From: Candidatus Krumholzibacteriia bacterium
Lineage (GTDB): Bacteria > Krumholzibacteriota > Krumholzibacteriia > JAJRXK01
NCBI GenBank assembly: GCA_029932915.1
Contig: JAOZPE010000024.1
Span: 1 to 43,683 of the forward strand
DNA length: 43,683 nucleotides
Direction of reading: 5' to 3'
A program made the translations under genes and the position numbers. The notes below the pieces were generated by a model. The model searched no databases, was not told the origin of the DNA, and saw only the letters and a program-made list of their open reading frames with translations. The first letter of the stretch is position 1, and each line of letters opens with the position of its first letter. Below are positions 1 through 7,106 of this stretch, one piece after another.

Positions 1-110
1 GGAATGGATTGGACCGGGCCGGGCGACGGGTCGCCAGCGGTTCGTACCTCGCGGTTCTTCGAGTCGACGGTGAGCCCGCCGACTCGAGGAAGCTCACCCT
101 GGTGAAGTAG
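1..110 (+). CDS. 3' end of a secreted protein with FlgD-like sorting tail (partial)
   Basis: Reading from base 3 in frame gives 35 codons and a TAG at 108-110. The peptide contains GRRVASGSYLAVLRV and ends RKLTLVK. This matches the last third of the C-terminal domain seen in the other sorting-tail proteins of this window (pattern G-x-x-V-A-S-G-x-Y ... K/R-x-x-L-x-K/R end). The start lies upstream of the window, so the body of the protein and its function cannot be told. The gene points the same way as the next one, 125 bp downstream. Confidence 0.8.
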   Translation, partial: NGLDRAGRRVASGSYLAVLRVDGEPADSRKLTLVK

Positions 111-187
111 GCAGCCGCCGGACGACGGCCACCCCTCACCGGGAAGAACAGAGGGAGATTGGGCCTCTCCCCCTCAAGTCCGTCACC

Positions 188-230
188 GGATCCTGGCCCG
201 GGATCCCAACTCGAGTTGCTCGAGGGAGAG
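188..230 (+). promoter_or_regulatory. inverted repeats next to the ribosome binding site
   Basis: GGATCC occurs at 188-193 and 201-206 and could form a 6-bp stem with a 7-nt loop. It is followed by the 10-bp palindrome AACTCGAGTT (208-217) and then the ribosome binding site GGGAGAG just before the ATG at 236. The hairpins could end transcription from the upstream gene or affect translation of the next one. No regulator is known. Confidence 0.3.
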
Positions 231-235
231 TCATC

Positions 236-1390
236 ATGAAACGCATCGGTCCCAAGAACTGGGCCCTTCTCCTGGTCATGGTCGCGCTGTGGGCGGTCTC
301 TCCGCTGACGGCCGCGGCGCAACAGGACTACGACTGCCCCAGTGTATCGACCTATCTCGGATTCACGCTCCATTTCGAAGGGGTGGACGTCGACAACGAC
401 GCCGGCACCTCCACCTGGAACTACTGCCTGGAGTGGAACGGCGAGCCGCCTTCGTTGAGCCATCTGACGATCAGCATGTGCGCGGACGTCACCGATGAGA
501 ACCTCATCGACGTCTCACCGATGGGTGCGGTGGCCATCGGCTACGACGGCTCGACCGGACTGTACGGCATCAAGTGGGATTTCGATCCTGGCCTGGTACA
601 AGGGCAGTGCTATCCCTTCAGCTTCACCATCAACGAGATCATCGACGTCGGTCCGGTGAACTGGATCGCCAAGGCCGGACCCGGCCGCGATACCGATCAG
701 TACATCTGCGGCCCGAGCCTGGAGTGCAGCAGCAATCCCTGCATCGATGAAGAAGCCACCCTCAAGCTCGACAGCTACGAGACGGTGGCCTGGGACGAGG
801 AAGCTCTTCTGTGGACCGTCCGCATGAGCGTGAAGAACTTCGGGCCGGGTATGGCCACCAACGTCGCCGCTTCGATCATCGAGGAAATCCCCTGGGTGGA
901 GCCCATCCAGGGCGTCGTCTCCTTCCCCGATATCCCGGCCGGCGAGAGCATGTGGAGTGAGAACGACTTCGTGCTCGACCTGAGTGGGCGTCCCGGACCC
1001 GGTGGGTTCAACGTCTTCTTCGACGTCACCTACCAGACGAACTGCGGCAACGGGCGCCACATCCTCCTCGATCCGGAAGCCCTCGTGCCCGGTGAGAAGT
1101 CGATGCGCAGCCGGCCCTTCGTCCTCGATCAGAACATCCCGAACCCCTTCAACCCCCAGACCACGATCTCGTTCAGCCTGGCCAGGGAAGGCCATGTCAG
1201 CCTGGACGTCTACGACCGCAAGGGGCGGCTGGTGCGCCAGCTCATCAATGACAACCTGGCGGCGACGCAGCACAGCGTGATCTGGAACGGAAGGGATGAG
1301 CTGGGACGTCCGGTGAGTTCAGGGGTGTATTACTACCGGCTCAGCACCGAGGAAGGCATGGAGACCAAGAGCATGATCCTCGTCAAGTAG
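236..1390 (+). CDS. secreted protein with FlgD-like C-terminal sorting domain
   Basis: The 384-residue protein starts with a clear signal peptide (hydrophobic residues about 10-27, cleavage near AAAQQ). The middle is Cys-containing and beta-rich, without a family I recognise. Residues about 205-270 (WTVRMSVKNFGPGMATNV...) resemble a CARDB/DUF11-type adhesion Ig fold. The last 85 residues carry NPFNPQTTISF, VYDRKGRLV, ELGRPVSSGVYYYRL and end in LVK, the sorting-tail pattern. The start is supported by GGGAGAG five bases before the ATG. It lies 125 bp after another sorting-tail gene and ends at a strong hairpin. Its role is probably surface or extracellular; the substrate is unknown. Confidence 0.85.
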   Translation: MKRIGPKNWALLLVMVALWAVSPLTAAAQQDYDCPSVSTYLGFTLHFEGVDVDNDAGTSTWNYCLEWNGEPPSLSHLTISMCADVTDENLIDVSPMGAVAIGYDGSTGLYGIKWDFDPGLVQGQCYPFSFTINEIIDVGPVNWIAKAGPGRDTDQYICGPSLECSSNPCIDEEATLKLDSYETVAWDEEALLWTVRMSVKNFGPGMATNVAASIIEEIPWVEPIQGVVSFPDIPAGESMWSENDFVLDLSGRPGPGGFNVFFDVTYQTNCGNGRHILLDPEALVPGEKSMRSRPFVLDQNIPNPFNPQTTISFSLAREGHVSLDVYDRKGRLVRQLINDNLAATQHSVIWNGRDELGRPVSSGVYYYRLSTEEGMETKSMILVK

Positions 1391-1411
1391 GATCGGTCGA
1401 TGAATCGATGC

Positions 1412-1447
1412 CCCCCCGCTGCCGTGACGCCCCACGGCGGCGGGGGG
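1412..1447. terminator. strong GC hairpin, probably bidirectional terminator
   Basis: A 15-bp stem (1412-1426 with 1433-1447, one G-T wobble) encloses a 6-nt loop. It begins 21 bp after the stop of the 236-1390 gene and lies between convergent genes. There is no long U tract, so termination is inferred from stem strength and position. Confidence 0.6.
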
Positions 1448-1468
1448 AAGGACACCCTCCCTCCCGAT

Positions 1469-1505
1469 GGCGCACGCCCCGGCCGGCATGGCTGGGGCGC
1501 GCGTC
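1469..1505 (-). terminator. GC hairpin downstream of the RdhA-like gene
   Basis: CGCCCC (1475-1480) pairs with GGGGCG (1494-1499). After one mismatch the outer bases 1469-1473 also pair with 1501-1505. It lies about 120 bp beyond the stop of the minus-strand 1625 gene, so it probably ends that transcript. No U tract is seen. Confidence 0.4.
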
Positions 1506-1624
1506 CTTGGTACCCCTGTCGTGCTCTCTCCGGCATCCCGGTCCTGTCCTCTCCGGCACCCTTTCTCCATACCATCGGGGCCAGCGGATCGGCGCGAGCG
1601 ATGAGGCCATCGGCTGCGGGGGGA

Positions 1625-3100
1625 TCACCCGCTTCCACGGCGGTCCGAATCCGGCCGGCCCAACCAGGACGGCAAGGGGCGTCGCCGCGGCTTCCTCCCG
1701 TAGAAGAAATCGTCCATCTCCAGGGCGAAACGCCGGAACAGCGGAGAACGGCGGATGCCCCAGCGAATGAGGTTGTGGTAGGGATGATCGGGATGCGAGA
1801 AGGGGCAGGTGACGACACAGCGTCCGCAATCGGTCCCCGCGTCGCCCCAGTACGAGAAGCAGGCCACCGGATCGATCCGCCACCGGCGCACCCCGTCCTC
1901 CTCCTTCGGATCCTCCCACGAGATGGCCTGTGACGGACAGACTGCCGCGCACTTGCGGCAGATGCGACAGAACGCCTCGACGGTGGGATCCTCCCGCGGC
2001 GGGCTCGCCACCAGGGGTGCGTCGGTGGTGACCACCCCGATCCGCACCCGTGGACCCAGCCGGGGGGTCATGAGCAGTCCCATGCGGCCGATCTCGCCCA
2101 GGCCGGCGTCCCGGGCCACCAGCGGGCAGATGACCTCGTAGTTGGCGTCGATGTGCGCCCGGGCCCGGTAGCCCAGCTTGCGCAATGCCACCGCCATCTG
2201 TACCGCGATCGCCCCGGCCGTGAGGTACTGCTGTGCCGACTCCATCACCGTGGAGGCGTCCGGAGCGGACCGCATCATCCGCCCGTCCATCTCCACCGTG
2301 AAGGCCACCGCCCACCGGTGGCGCAGATGGATCGGGCGGCCCCAGCGTTCCCGCCTTCCCCCGACGGTGTACAGATGGCCCTCACGAAGGGGGGTCACCC
2401 CGCAGCCGACCGCTCCGAGTTTCTTCGCCCATCCACACAGGAAACGGGTCAGCTCGGTGGAATCGTCCCCGGCACCGGGATCGGACGGGCGAGCTCCCGT
2501 CTCATCCACTGTCGATTCCTGTGATCCATCCTCCAGACCGGAAACGGCATGCTCATCTACCCCGGAGCCCTCGACCAGCCGGTGAAGCTCCTCGACGGTA
2601 TCGAAGCTCGCGGCGGCCGCGGCGAAGGCGAAACGGTGATGGAAACGGGTTCGAGGAGCCAGGAGGCCCGCCCGCGAGCGCCAGGCGTCATCCACCGCCT
2701 TCAGCTCGGGATGCATCCGGTAGTACTGCCGGAAACGAGCGCTGCCCTCGACCAGTTCGTCGCGGGCGAACATGGTATCCCGCTCGTCGACACGCTGACG
2801 GGGGAATCCCCGTTCGACTGTACGGCGAGAGGGAACGGGCCAGAGCAGGATTCCAGAGACCAACGGCGGTGCCAGGACGAGCACCCAGCGCAGGATCGAT
2901 CCCCCCGAAGTGTGCAGCTGAGCGGCCCAGAGATAGAGGCCGGCGCCGGCCAGGGCGAAGACAGCGGACCAGAGACAGGCCCGGCGCTCGCCTTCCCTCC
3001 AGGACACCACGGCGAAACCGCCCAGGCCGAGGAGGAAGAGGATGGCGAAGAGTTCCAGGATTGTGGTCATGATCTCCATTCCACGGGGAAGGGAGATCAT
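1625..3100 (-). CDS. reductive dehalogenase-like protein with N-terminal membrane anchor
   Basis: The 491-residue ORF has three hydrophobic helices (about 14-32, 42-60, 70-88) and then a soluble domain. Residues about 290-365 match the corrinoid-binding core of reductive dehalogenases/epoxyqueuosine-reductase relatives (YEVICPLVARDAGLGEIGR, GLLMTPRLGPRVRIGVV). Two 4Fe-4S clusters follow: C378, C381, C384, C388-P and C414, C425, C428, C432-P. Known RdhA enzymes reduce organohalides with cobalamin. There is no Tat signal here; the three helices replace it and resemble an RdhB-like anchor fused to RdhA. Later starts at 3079 or 3070 are possible and keep all helices. It follows the 3131 gene by 30 bp, probably in one operon. 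The substrate is unknown, and a corrinoid/Fe-S reductase not acting on halides is equally possible. Confidence 0.8.
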   Translation of the reverse strand: MISLPRGMEIMTTILELFAILFLLGLGGFAVVSWREGERRACLWSAVFALAGAGLYLWAAQLHTSGGSILRWVLVLAPPLVSGILLWPVPSRRTVERGFPRQRVDERDTMFARDELVEGSARFRQYYRMHPELKAVDDAWRSRAGLLAPRTRFHHRFAFAAAAASFDTVEELHRLVEGSGVDEHAVSGLEDGSQESTVDETGARPSDPGAGDDSTELTRFLCGWAKKLGAVGCGVTPLREGHLYTVGGRRERWGRPIHLRHRWAVAFTVEMDGRMMRSAPDASTVMESAQQYLTAGAIAVQMAVALRKLGYRARAHIDANYEVICPLVARDAGLGEIGRMGLLMTPRLGPRVRIGVVTTDAPLVASPPREDPTVEAFCRICRKCAAVCPSQAISWEDPKEEDGVRRWRIDPVACFSYWGDAGTDCGRCVVTCPFSHPDHPYHNLIRWGIRRSPLFRRFALEMDDFFYGRKPRRRPLPSWLGRPDSDRRGSG

Positions 3101-3130
3101 TGCCCGGATCGGGCCATTCGTCCAGGCTGC

Positions 3131-3802
3131 TCAGCGCCTGGCCTTGCCTTCGCCGGCGATCACTTCCAGCATGATCTCGATGGTGCGGATGAGTCCTTCC
3201 CGGCGCTGGGGCGACTCCTTCTCCCACTCGTTCTTCAAGCCGTAGATGCGACGGAAGGCCTCATAGGTCTGTCGCGCGATCGTGTCCACTTCCTCGCGGC
3301 CGTGGGTCAACAGTTCCTGCCGCACGTCCTTTCTCAGCTCCTCGCGCATGGGCTCGGCCCGCCCGCATACGAGGTCGACGATCGCATCGTGCTTGTGCAT
3401 GCGGGCCCGCATCCGGGCCTCGGCCTCCTCGCAATCGTGGATGGTCTTCTCCGCCTCGGCCTGGAGCTTTCGGGCCCGATCCTCCCAGTTTCCCGCCGAG
3501 ACCCTCCACACCTCCGCAAGCTGCAGCGCCTCGGTCAGATCGGCCACGGCCTTCCATAGCTCCAGGGCCAGGGCCTTCTGGTCGAGTTCGCCCAGCAGGG
3601 CGGCGTCGATCCGCTCCTGCCATTCCTCGAGCGTCCGGTGAAAAGGCATGTCTCGTTCCGCCTCCTGGAGGATCTCTGTGAGGCGGTGCAAGTGAGAGGC
3701 CAGTCTCCGCCGCCGACGATCTTCCGCACGAGGCCAGGCGGAGCTCTTCCGGCCGGAGGGGCTGTCCCCGGCGGCGGGCCCATCTGCCGGGGAGCCGGAC
3801 AT
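3131..3802 (-). CDS. hypothetical helical (coiled-coil) protein
   Basis: No family is recognised. The product is rich in charged residues with long heptad-like stretches (for example LTEILQEAERDM, KLQAEAEKTIHDCEEAEARM) and no signal peptide or membrane segment, so it is probably cytoplasmic and helical. The open frame reaches 3847, but its first 15 codons overlap the terminator hairpin of the upstream gene (3811-3837), so I prefer the ATG at 3802 (223 residues). A later ATG at 3649 is preceded by AGGAGG at 11 nt spacing and would give 172 residues. The RdhA-like gene starts 30 bp downstream on the same strand, suggesting cotranscription. Confidence 0.6.
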   Translation of the reverse strand: MSGSPADGPAAGDSPSGRKSSAWPRAEDRRRRRLASHLHRLTEILQEAERDMPFHRTLEEWQERIDAALLGELDQKALALELWKAVADLTEALQLAEVWRVSAGNWEDRARKLQAEAEKTIHDCEEAEARMRARMHKHDAIVDLVCGRAEPMREELRKDVRQELLTHGREEVDTIARQTYEAFRRIYGLKNEWEKESPQRREGLIRTIEIMLEVIAGEGKARR

Positions 3803-3810
3803 ACGAAGAA

Positions 3811-3837
3811 CAGCCCGGGGGAAGACCCCCCGGGCTG
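3811..3837 (-). terminator. Rho-independent-type hairpin after the GYW-motif gene
   Basis: A perfect 11-bp stem (CAGCCCGGGGG at 3811-3821 with CCCCCGGGCTG at 3827-3837) has a 5-nt loop. On the minus strand it lies 31 bp past the stop at 3869 and is followed by TTCTTCGT. Confidence 0.7.
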
Positions 3838-3868
3838 CCGTCGGCACCAGGGCCGCTATCGAGCGATC

Positions 3869-4708
3869 CTACTTCCGGTACGATGCCTTCATCGTACCCC
3901 AGGAACTGGAATCCTGGGCGGGCATCGTCGCATTCAGAGTGGAAGCGGGCATGACCATGTCATCCATGTCATCCTTGCCATCGCACTCGTACTTGTTGTT
4001 GTACTCGTCGAGCGTGTCCTTGAGCGCAGTGGCCTCGCACTTCAAGGCACCCTTGGGCTTGCTGAACAGGGGATGGTCACACAGGAAATCGTCGGCCAGG
4101 TCGATCGTGTCGTTGATCTCATCGGGCGCGCCGGACAAGACATTCAGCTTGGCCGCCACCAGGTGGTGGAAGAGCTTGATCGTCATGTCGCCGTGGGTGG
4201 GCATCCACAGGATATTCAGCATCTCCTCCTGGACGTAGTCCACGCAGCCGACGGTGAACTCGGTGGAAGGCCACGCCTCAGCGTGTGTCTTCCAGTAACC
4301 CGGGGTGCGCGTGCATCCCTCCGGAGGAGGCAGAGGACAATCACAGGTGAAGGAGGTGGTGAAGTGTTCGTCGTCCACGTTCACCGGGCTGGCCAGATGC
4401 AGGTCGACGGTGACGTCGTAGTCGCCGCACAGGTCCATCCCCCACACGTCGGCGTACGAGAAGTACGGAGCGTCGGGGAAGATCCTCTCTGAGCCAGTGA
4501 ACTCCGTCACCAATGAGCCATTGCTCATGAGTTGGACGCTGTAGTCCACATCAGCGTATTCGACGTTGCCGAAAGCGATGTTGCCATCGATACTCCAACC
4601 TTCACAGTCGGCAACCGGCGTGACCTGATCGAAGTGACAAGCCCAAGCGGAACCGGCCAGGGCCAGCACAAACAGGGACGTGAGTGACAGCAGAGCCAGC
4701 TTCTTCAT
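3869..4708 (-). CDS. secreted protein with TPGYWKTH motif
   Basis: The start at 4708 gives 279 residues with a textbook signal peptide (MKKLALLSL...AGSAWA, then CHFDQ); AGAAGG lies 8 bases upstream. The open frame could extend to 4801, but those 31 codons overlap the promoter at 4766-4774. The N-terminal half is beta-rich with several Cys (CHF, DCEGW, DLCGDY, CDCP). Next comes EGCTRTPGYWKTHAEAWP, a Cys/GYW motif recurring in uncharacterised secreted bacterial proteins. The helical second half is Cys-containing and Asp-rich near the end (DGKDDMDDMV). It has no sorting tail, unlike most secreted proteins here. Function unknown; it is monocistronic between a promoter and a terminator. Confidence 0.8.
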   Translation of the reverse strand: MKKLALLSLTSLFVLALAGSAWACHFDQVTPVADCEGWSIDGNIAFGNVEYADVDYSVQLMSNGSLVTEFTGSERIFPDAPYFSYADVWGMDLCGDYDVTVDLHLASPVNVDDEHFTTSFTCDCPLPPPEGCTRTPGYWKTHAEAWPSTEFTVGCVDYVQEEMLNILWMPTHGDMTIKLFHHLVAAKLNVLSGAPDEINDTIDLADDFLCDHPLFSKPKGALKCEATALKDTLDEYNNKYECDGKDDMDDMVMPASTLNATMPAQDSSSWGTMKASYRK

Positions 4709-4765
4709 GGTAAGAACCTTCTTTGTCGAGGTGAGGCGCCTCATTGCTGTCGGATTTACCCGGAG

Positions 4766-4774
4766 ATCATAGCA
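4766..4774 (-). promoter_or_regulatory. extended -10 promoter for the GYW-motif gene
   Basis: On the minus strand the sequence reads TGC-TATGAT, an extended -10 element five of six bases from TATAAT, 58-66 bp upstream of the ATG at 4708. No good -35 is visible, which is usual for extended -10 promoters. Confidence 0.5.
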
Positions 4775-4975
4775 CAAAGTCCGGTTGGGAACGATGTCCA
4801 TCGGTGCGGTCCGGCCCCGGTCGGAACCGACCGCCCCGACGATTGCATTTCCCGGCCATCCACTGGATGGCGCCTGCCCCGGCGGACTCGTAAGTTCAAG
4901 ACATCATTGGGAATTGAGAGAAAGTACAACCACCTTCTCCCTCCGGGGCATGGCCCCCCCACAATCATTCCTGTG

Positions 4976-5002
4976 TTGTCAATCCATCCGGGCATGTATC
5001 CT
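4976..5002 (+). promoter_or_regulatory. possible promoter for hflKC
   Basis: TTGTCA (4976-4981) and TATCCT (4997-5002) are separated by 15 bp, shorter than ideal, and lie 70-96 bp upstream of hflK. The whole 4709-5071 gap holds only this, the divergent -10 element and the hflK ribosome binding site; no other gene is seen in it. Confidence 0.25.
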
Positions 5003-5071
5003 CCGCAGCGCGACCGTCCCGTCGCAGAGGAATCCGTCCGCGGATCGTCCCGTCATCGAGGAGAAACGGCC

Positions 5072-6085
5072 ATGACCGACGAGGTGTTCGAGGAGATCCG
5101 GAGCCGCATGCCCCGGAATCCCTTCACCGGAAACGTCTTTCGATCGATCCTGATCGTCCTGCTTGCCATCATCCTGCTGTCGACGAGTTTCTATACCGTC
5201 GACCCGGAGGAGGCAGCGCTGGTCCTTCGTTTCGGCAAGTACGTCCGCACCGCCGATCCGGGTCTCCATTTCAAGATTCCCTTCGGAGTGGAAACCGCAC
5301 TGAAGGTGCCGGTCCAACGCCAGCTCAAGGCCGAATTCGGCTTCCGTACCCTCCGGGCGGGGGTCAAGAGCCAGTTCACCACCCGCGGCTACACCGGTGA
5401 GTCGAACATGCTCACCGGTGACCTCAATGCGGCGGTGGTAGAATGGGTCGTCCAATACCGGATCGTCGACCCCTACAAGTACCTCTTCCGGGTCCGCAAC
5501 GTCGACGAGACGCTGCGGGACATGAGCGAAGCGGTGATGCGCAGTGTCGTAGGCGACCGCCTGGTCAACGAGGTTCTCACCATCGGGCGCGCCGAGGTAG
5601 CAAGCGAAGTCGACAAGCGGCTTCAGGAGCTCTGTGAACAGTACGAGACCGGTATCAAGATCGAGCAGGTCGTCCTGCAGGACGTCAATCCGCCCGACCC
5701 GGTCAAGCCCTCGTTCAACGAGGTCAACCAGGCCCAGCAGGAGCGGGAACGCCTCATCAACGTGGCCCAGAGCGAGTACAACAAGGTCATCCCCCGCGCC
5801 AAGGGCGAAGCCCAGCAGACCATCCAGGAAGCCGAGGGATACGCCCTCGATCGGGTCAACCGGGCCGAAGGTGACGCCTCGCGCTTCACCGCCCTGTTCG
5901 AGGAATACCGCAAGGCACCGGATGTCACACGAACGCGGATCTACCTGGAGACGATGAACCGGGTCTTGCCCAAGGTCCAAAGGAAGATCGTCGTGGACGA
6001 TGAGATCAATGGCATCCTGCCGCTGTTGAATCTCTCAGGAACTCCTCTGCCCGTCTCAGGGACGGAGAAAGGAGGTGATCGCTGA
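5072..6085 (+). CDS. hflK: HflK, SPFH-domain membrane protease modulator
   Basis: The start at 5072 follows GAGGAG by 8 nt and gives 337 residues; the open frame upstream to 4907 is not homologous. A short N-terminal tail and one transmembrane helix (about 24-41) lead into the SPFH/band-7 domain (FYTVDPEEAALVLRFGKY, DPGLHFKIPF), then a long Glu/Ala/Arg-rich coiled coil (about 200-285). In known bacteria HflK and HflC form a large periplasm-facing cage around FtsH and modulate degradation of membrane proteins. The next gene is hflC in a 1-bp TGATG overlap, the conserved order. No ftsH is in the window. The extended Gly-rich cytoplasmic N-terminus of enterobacterial HflK is absent. Confidence 0.95.
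   Translation: MTDEVFEEIRSRMPRNPFTGNVFRSILIVLLAIILLSTSFYTVDPEEAALVLRFGKYVRTADPGLHFKIPFGVETALKVPVQRQLKAEFGFRTLRAGVKSQFTTRGYTGESNMLTGDLNAAVVEWVVQYRIVDPYKYLFRVRNVDETLRDMSEAVMRSVVGDRLVNEVLTIGRAEVASEVDKRLQELCEQYETGIKIEQVVLQDVNPPDPVKPSFNEVNQAQQERERLINVAQSEYNKVIPRAKGEAQQTIQEAEGYALDRVNRAEGDASRFTALFEEYRKAPDVTRTRIYLETMNRVLPKVQRKIVVDDEINGILPLLNLSGTPLPVSGTEKGGDR
6068..6080 (+). promoter_or_regulatory. full-length Shine-Dalgarno before hflC
   Basis: AAAGGAGGTGATC matches the complement of the usual bacterial 16S rRNA 3' end over 13 bases and lies at a good distance from the ATG at 6085, inside the last codons of hflK. It should give strong reinitiation and keep HflC expression at least equal to HflK. Confidence 0.8.
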
Positions 6086-7017
6086 TGCGTACGGTCACTC
6101 TCATCGTCATCGCCATCATCCTCATCTCCATTCTCAACCCCTTCTACGTGGTCAAGGAATACGAGCAGGTGGTCATCACCCAGTTCGGCCGGCCCATCGG
6201 GAATCCAATCAGCACTCCGGGCTTGAAGCTCAAGATCCCGTTCATCCAGAAGGTGCACCGCTTCGAGAAGCGTTTCCTCGAATGGGATGGTGACGCCAAC
6301 CAACTTCCCACCAAGGACAAGCGCTTCATCTGGGTGGACACCTATGCCCGTTGGCGCATCACCGATCCTCTGCTGTACTTCCAGCGGCTTCGGGATGAGC
6401 GCGGGGCCCAGACCCGTCTCGACGACATTCTCGACGGTGAGACACGCAATGCCATCGCCAACTACGATCTCGTCGAGGTGGTCCGCAGCACCAACCGTAC
6501 ACCCAATGAGGGAGACACCCTCCCCGAGGATCAGGACGTCCTCGAGCCCATCAAGTACGGTCGGGACAAGGTGCGGGCCGAGGTTCTGCGTAACGCACGG
6601 TCGAGGACACAGGACCTGGGCATCGAGATCCTCGATATCGAGTTCAAGCGCATCAACTACGTCGAACAGGTGCAACAGAAGGTCTACGAGAGGATGATCG
6701 CCGAGCGCAAGCGCATCGCCGACCGTTTCCGCAGCGAGGGCGAGGGTGAAGCCTCCCGCATCCGCGGTGAGAAGGACCGCGAACTGCTGCGCATCCGTTC
6801 GGAGGCCTACCGAAGAGCCCAGGAGATCAAGGGAGAGGCCGACGCCAAGGCCACCGCCATCTACGCGCGGGCCTACGACCAATCGCCGCAGTCACGCAGC
6901 TTCTTCGGGTTCCTTCAGACCATGAAGAGCTACGAGAACACCATCGACGACCAGACCCTGCTCCTGCTGTCGACCAAGGGAGAGTTCTACCGCTTCCTGA
7001 AGAACACCCGCGAGTAG
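6085..7017 (+). CDS. hflC: HflC, SPFH-domain membrane protease modulator
   Basis: The 310-residue protein begins with one transmembrane helix (about 4-19), then the SPFH domain (FYVVKEYEQVVITQFGRPIG, STPGLKLKIPFIQKVHRFEKR) with the HflC-typical RWRITDPLLYFQ segment and the DIEFKRINYVEQVQQKVYERM helix leading to a long charged coiled coil. The C-terminal FLQTMKSYENTI...LLLSTKGEFYRFL is characteristic of HflC. It acts with HflK in the inner membrane. Its start overlaps the hflK stop (TGATG). A hairpin shared with the convergent protease gene follows 46 bp after the stop. Confidence 0.95.
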   Translation: MRTVTLIVIAIILISILNPFYVVKEYEQVVITQFGRPIGNPISTPGLKLKIPFIQKVHRFEKRFLEWDGDANQLPTKDKRFIWVDTYARWRITDPLLYFQRLRDERGAQTRLDDILDGETRNAIANYDLVEVVRSTNRTPNEGDTLPEDQDVLEPIKYGRDKVRAEVLRNARSRTQDLGIEILDIEFKRINYVEQVQQKVYERMIAERKRIADRFRSEGEGEASRIRGEKDRELLRIRSEAYRRAQEIKGEADAKATAIYARAYDQSPQSRSFFGFLQTMKSYENTIDDQTLLLLSTKGEFYRFLKNTRE

Positions 7018-7062
7018 GAAAGCGGCAGCCGGTGTGGACCGGCGAGCGCGTATGGGATGAAT

Positions 7063-7099
7063 GGGGGTCGTGGCCTCCTCGACGGAGACCACGACCCCC
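7063..7099. terminator. bidirectional terminator hairpin between hflC and the protease gene
   Basis: GGGGGTCGTGG (7063-7073) pairs perfectly with CCACGACCCCC (7089-7099). The loop itself can add CTCC/GGAG pairing around TCGAC. It sits in the 89-bp gap between convergent stops, so it can serve both transcripts. Confidence 0.7.
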
Positions 7100-7106
7100 T
7101 CTGAAG

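Noticed and set aside
4709-4801. N-terminal extension of the GYW-motif protein to 4801
   Set aside because: It would place translation over the extended -10 promoter and put 31 residues before a perfect signal peptide.
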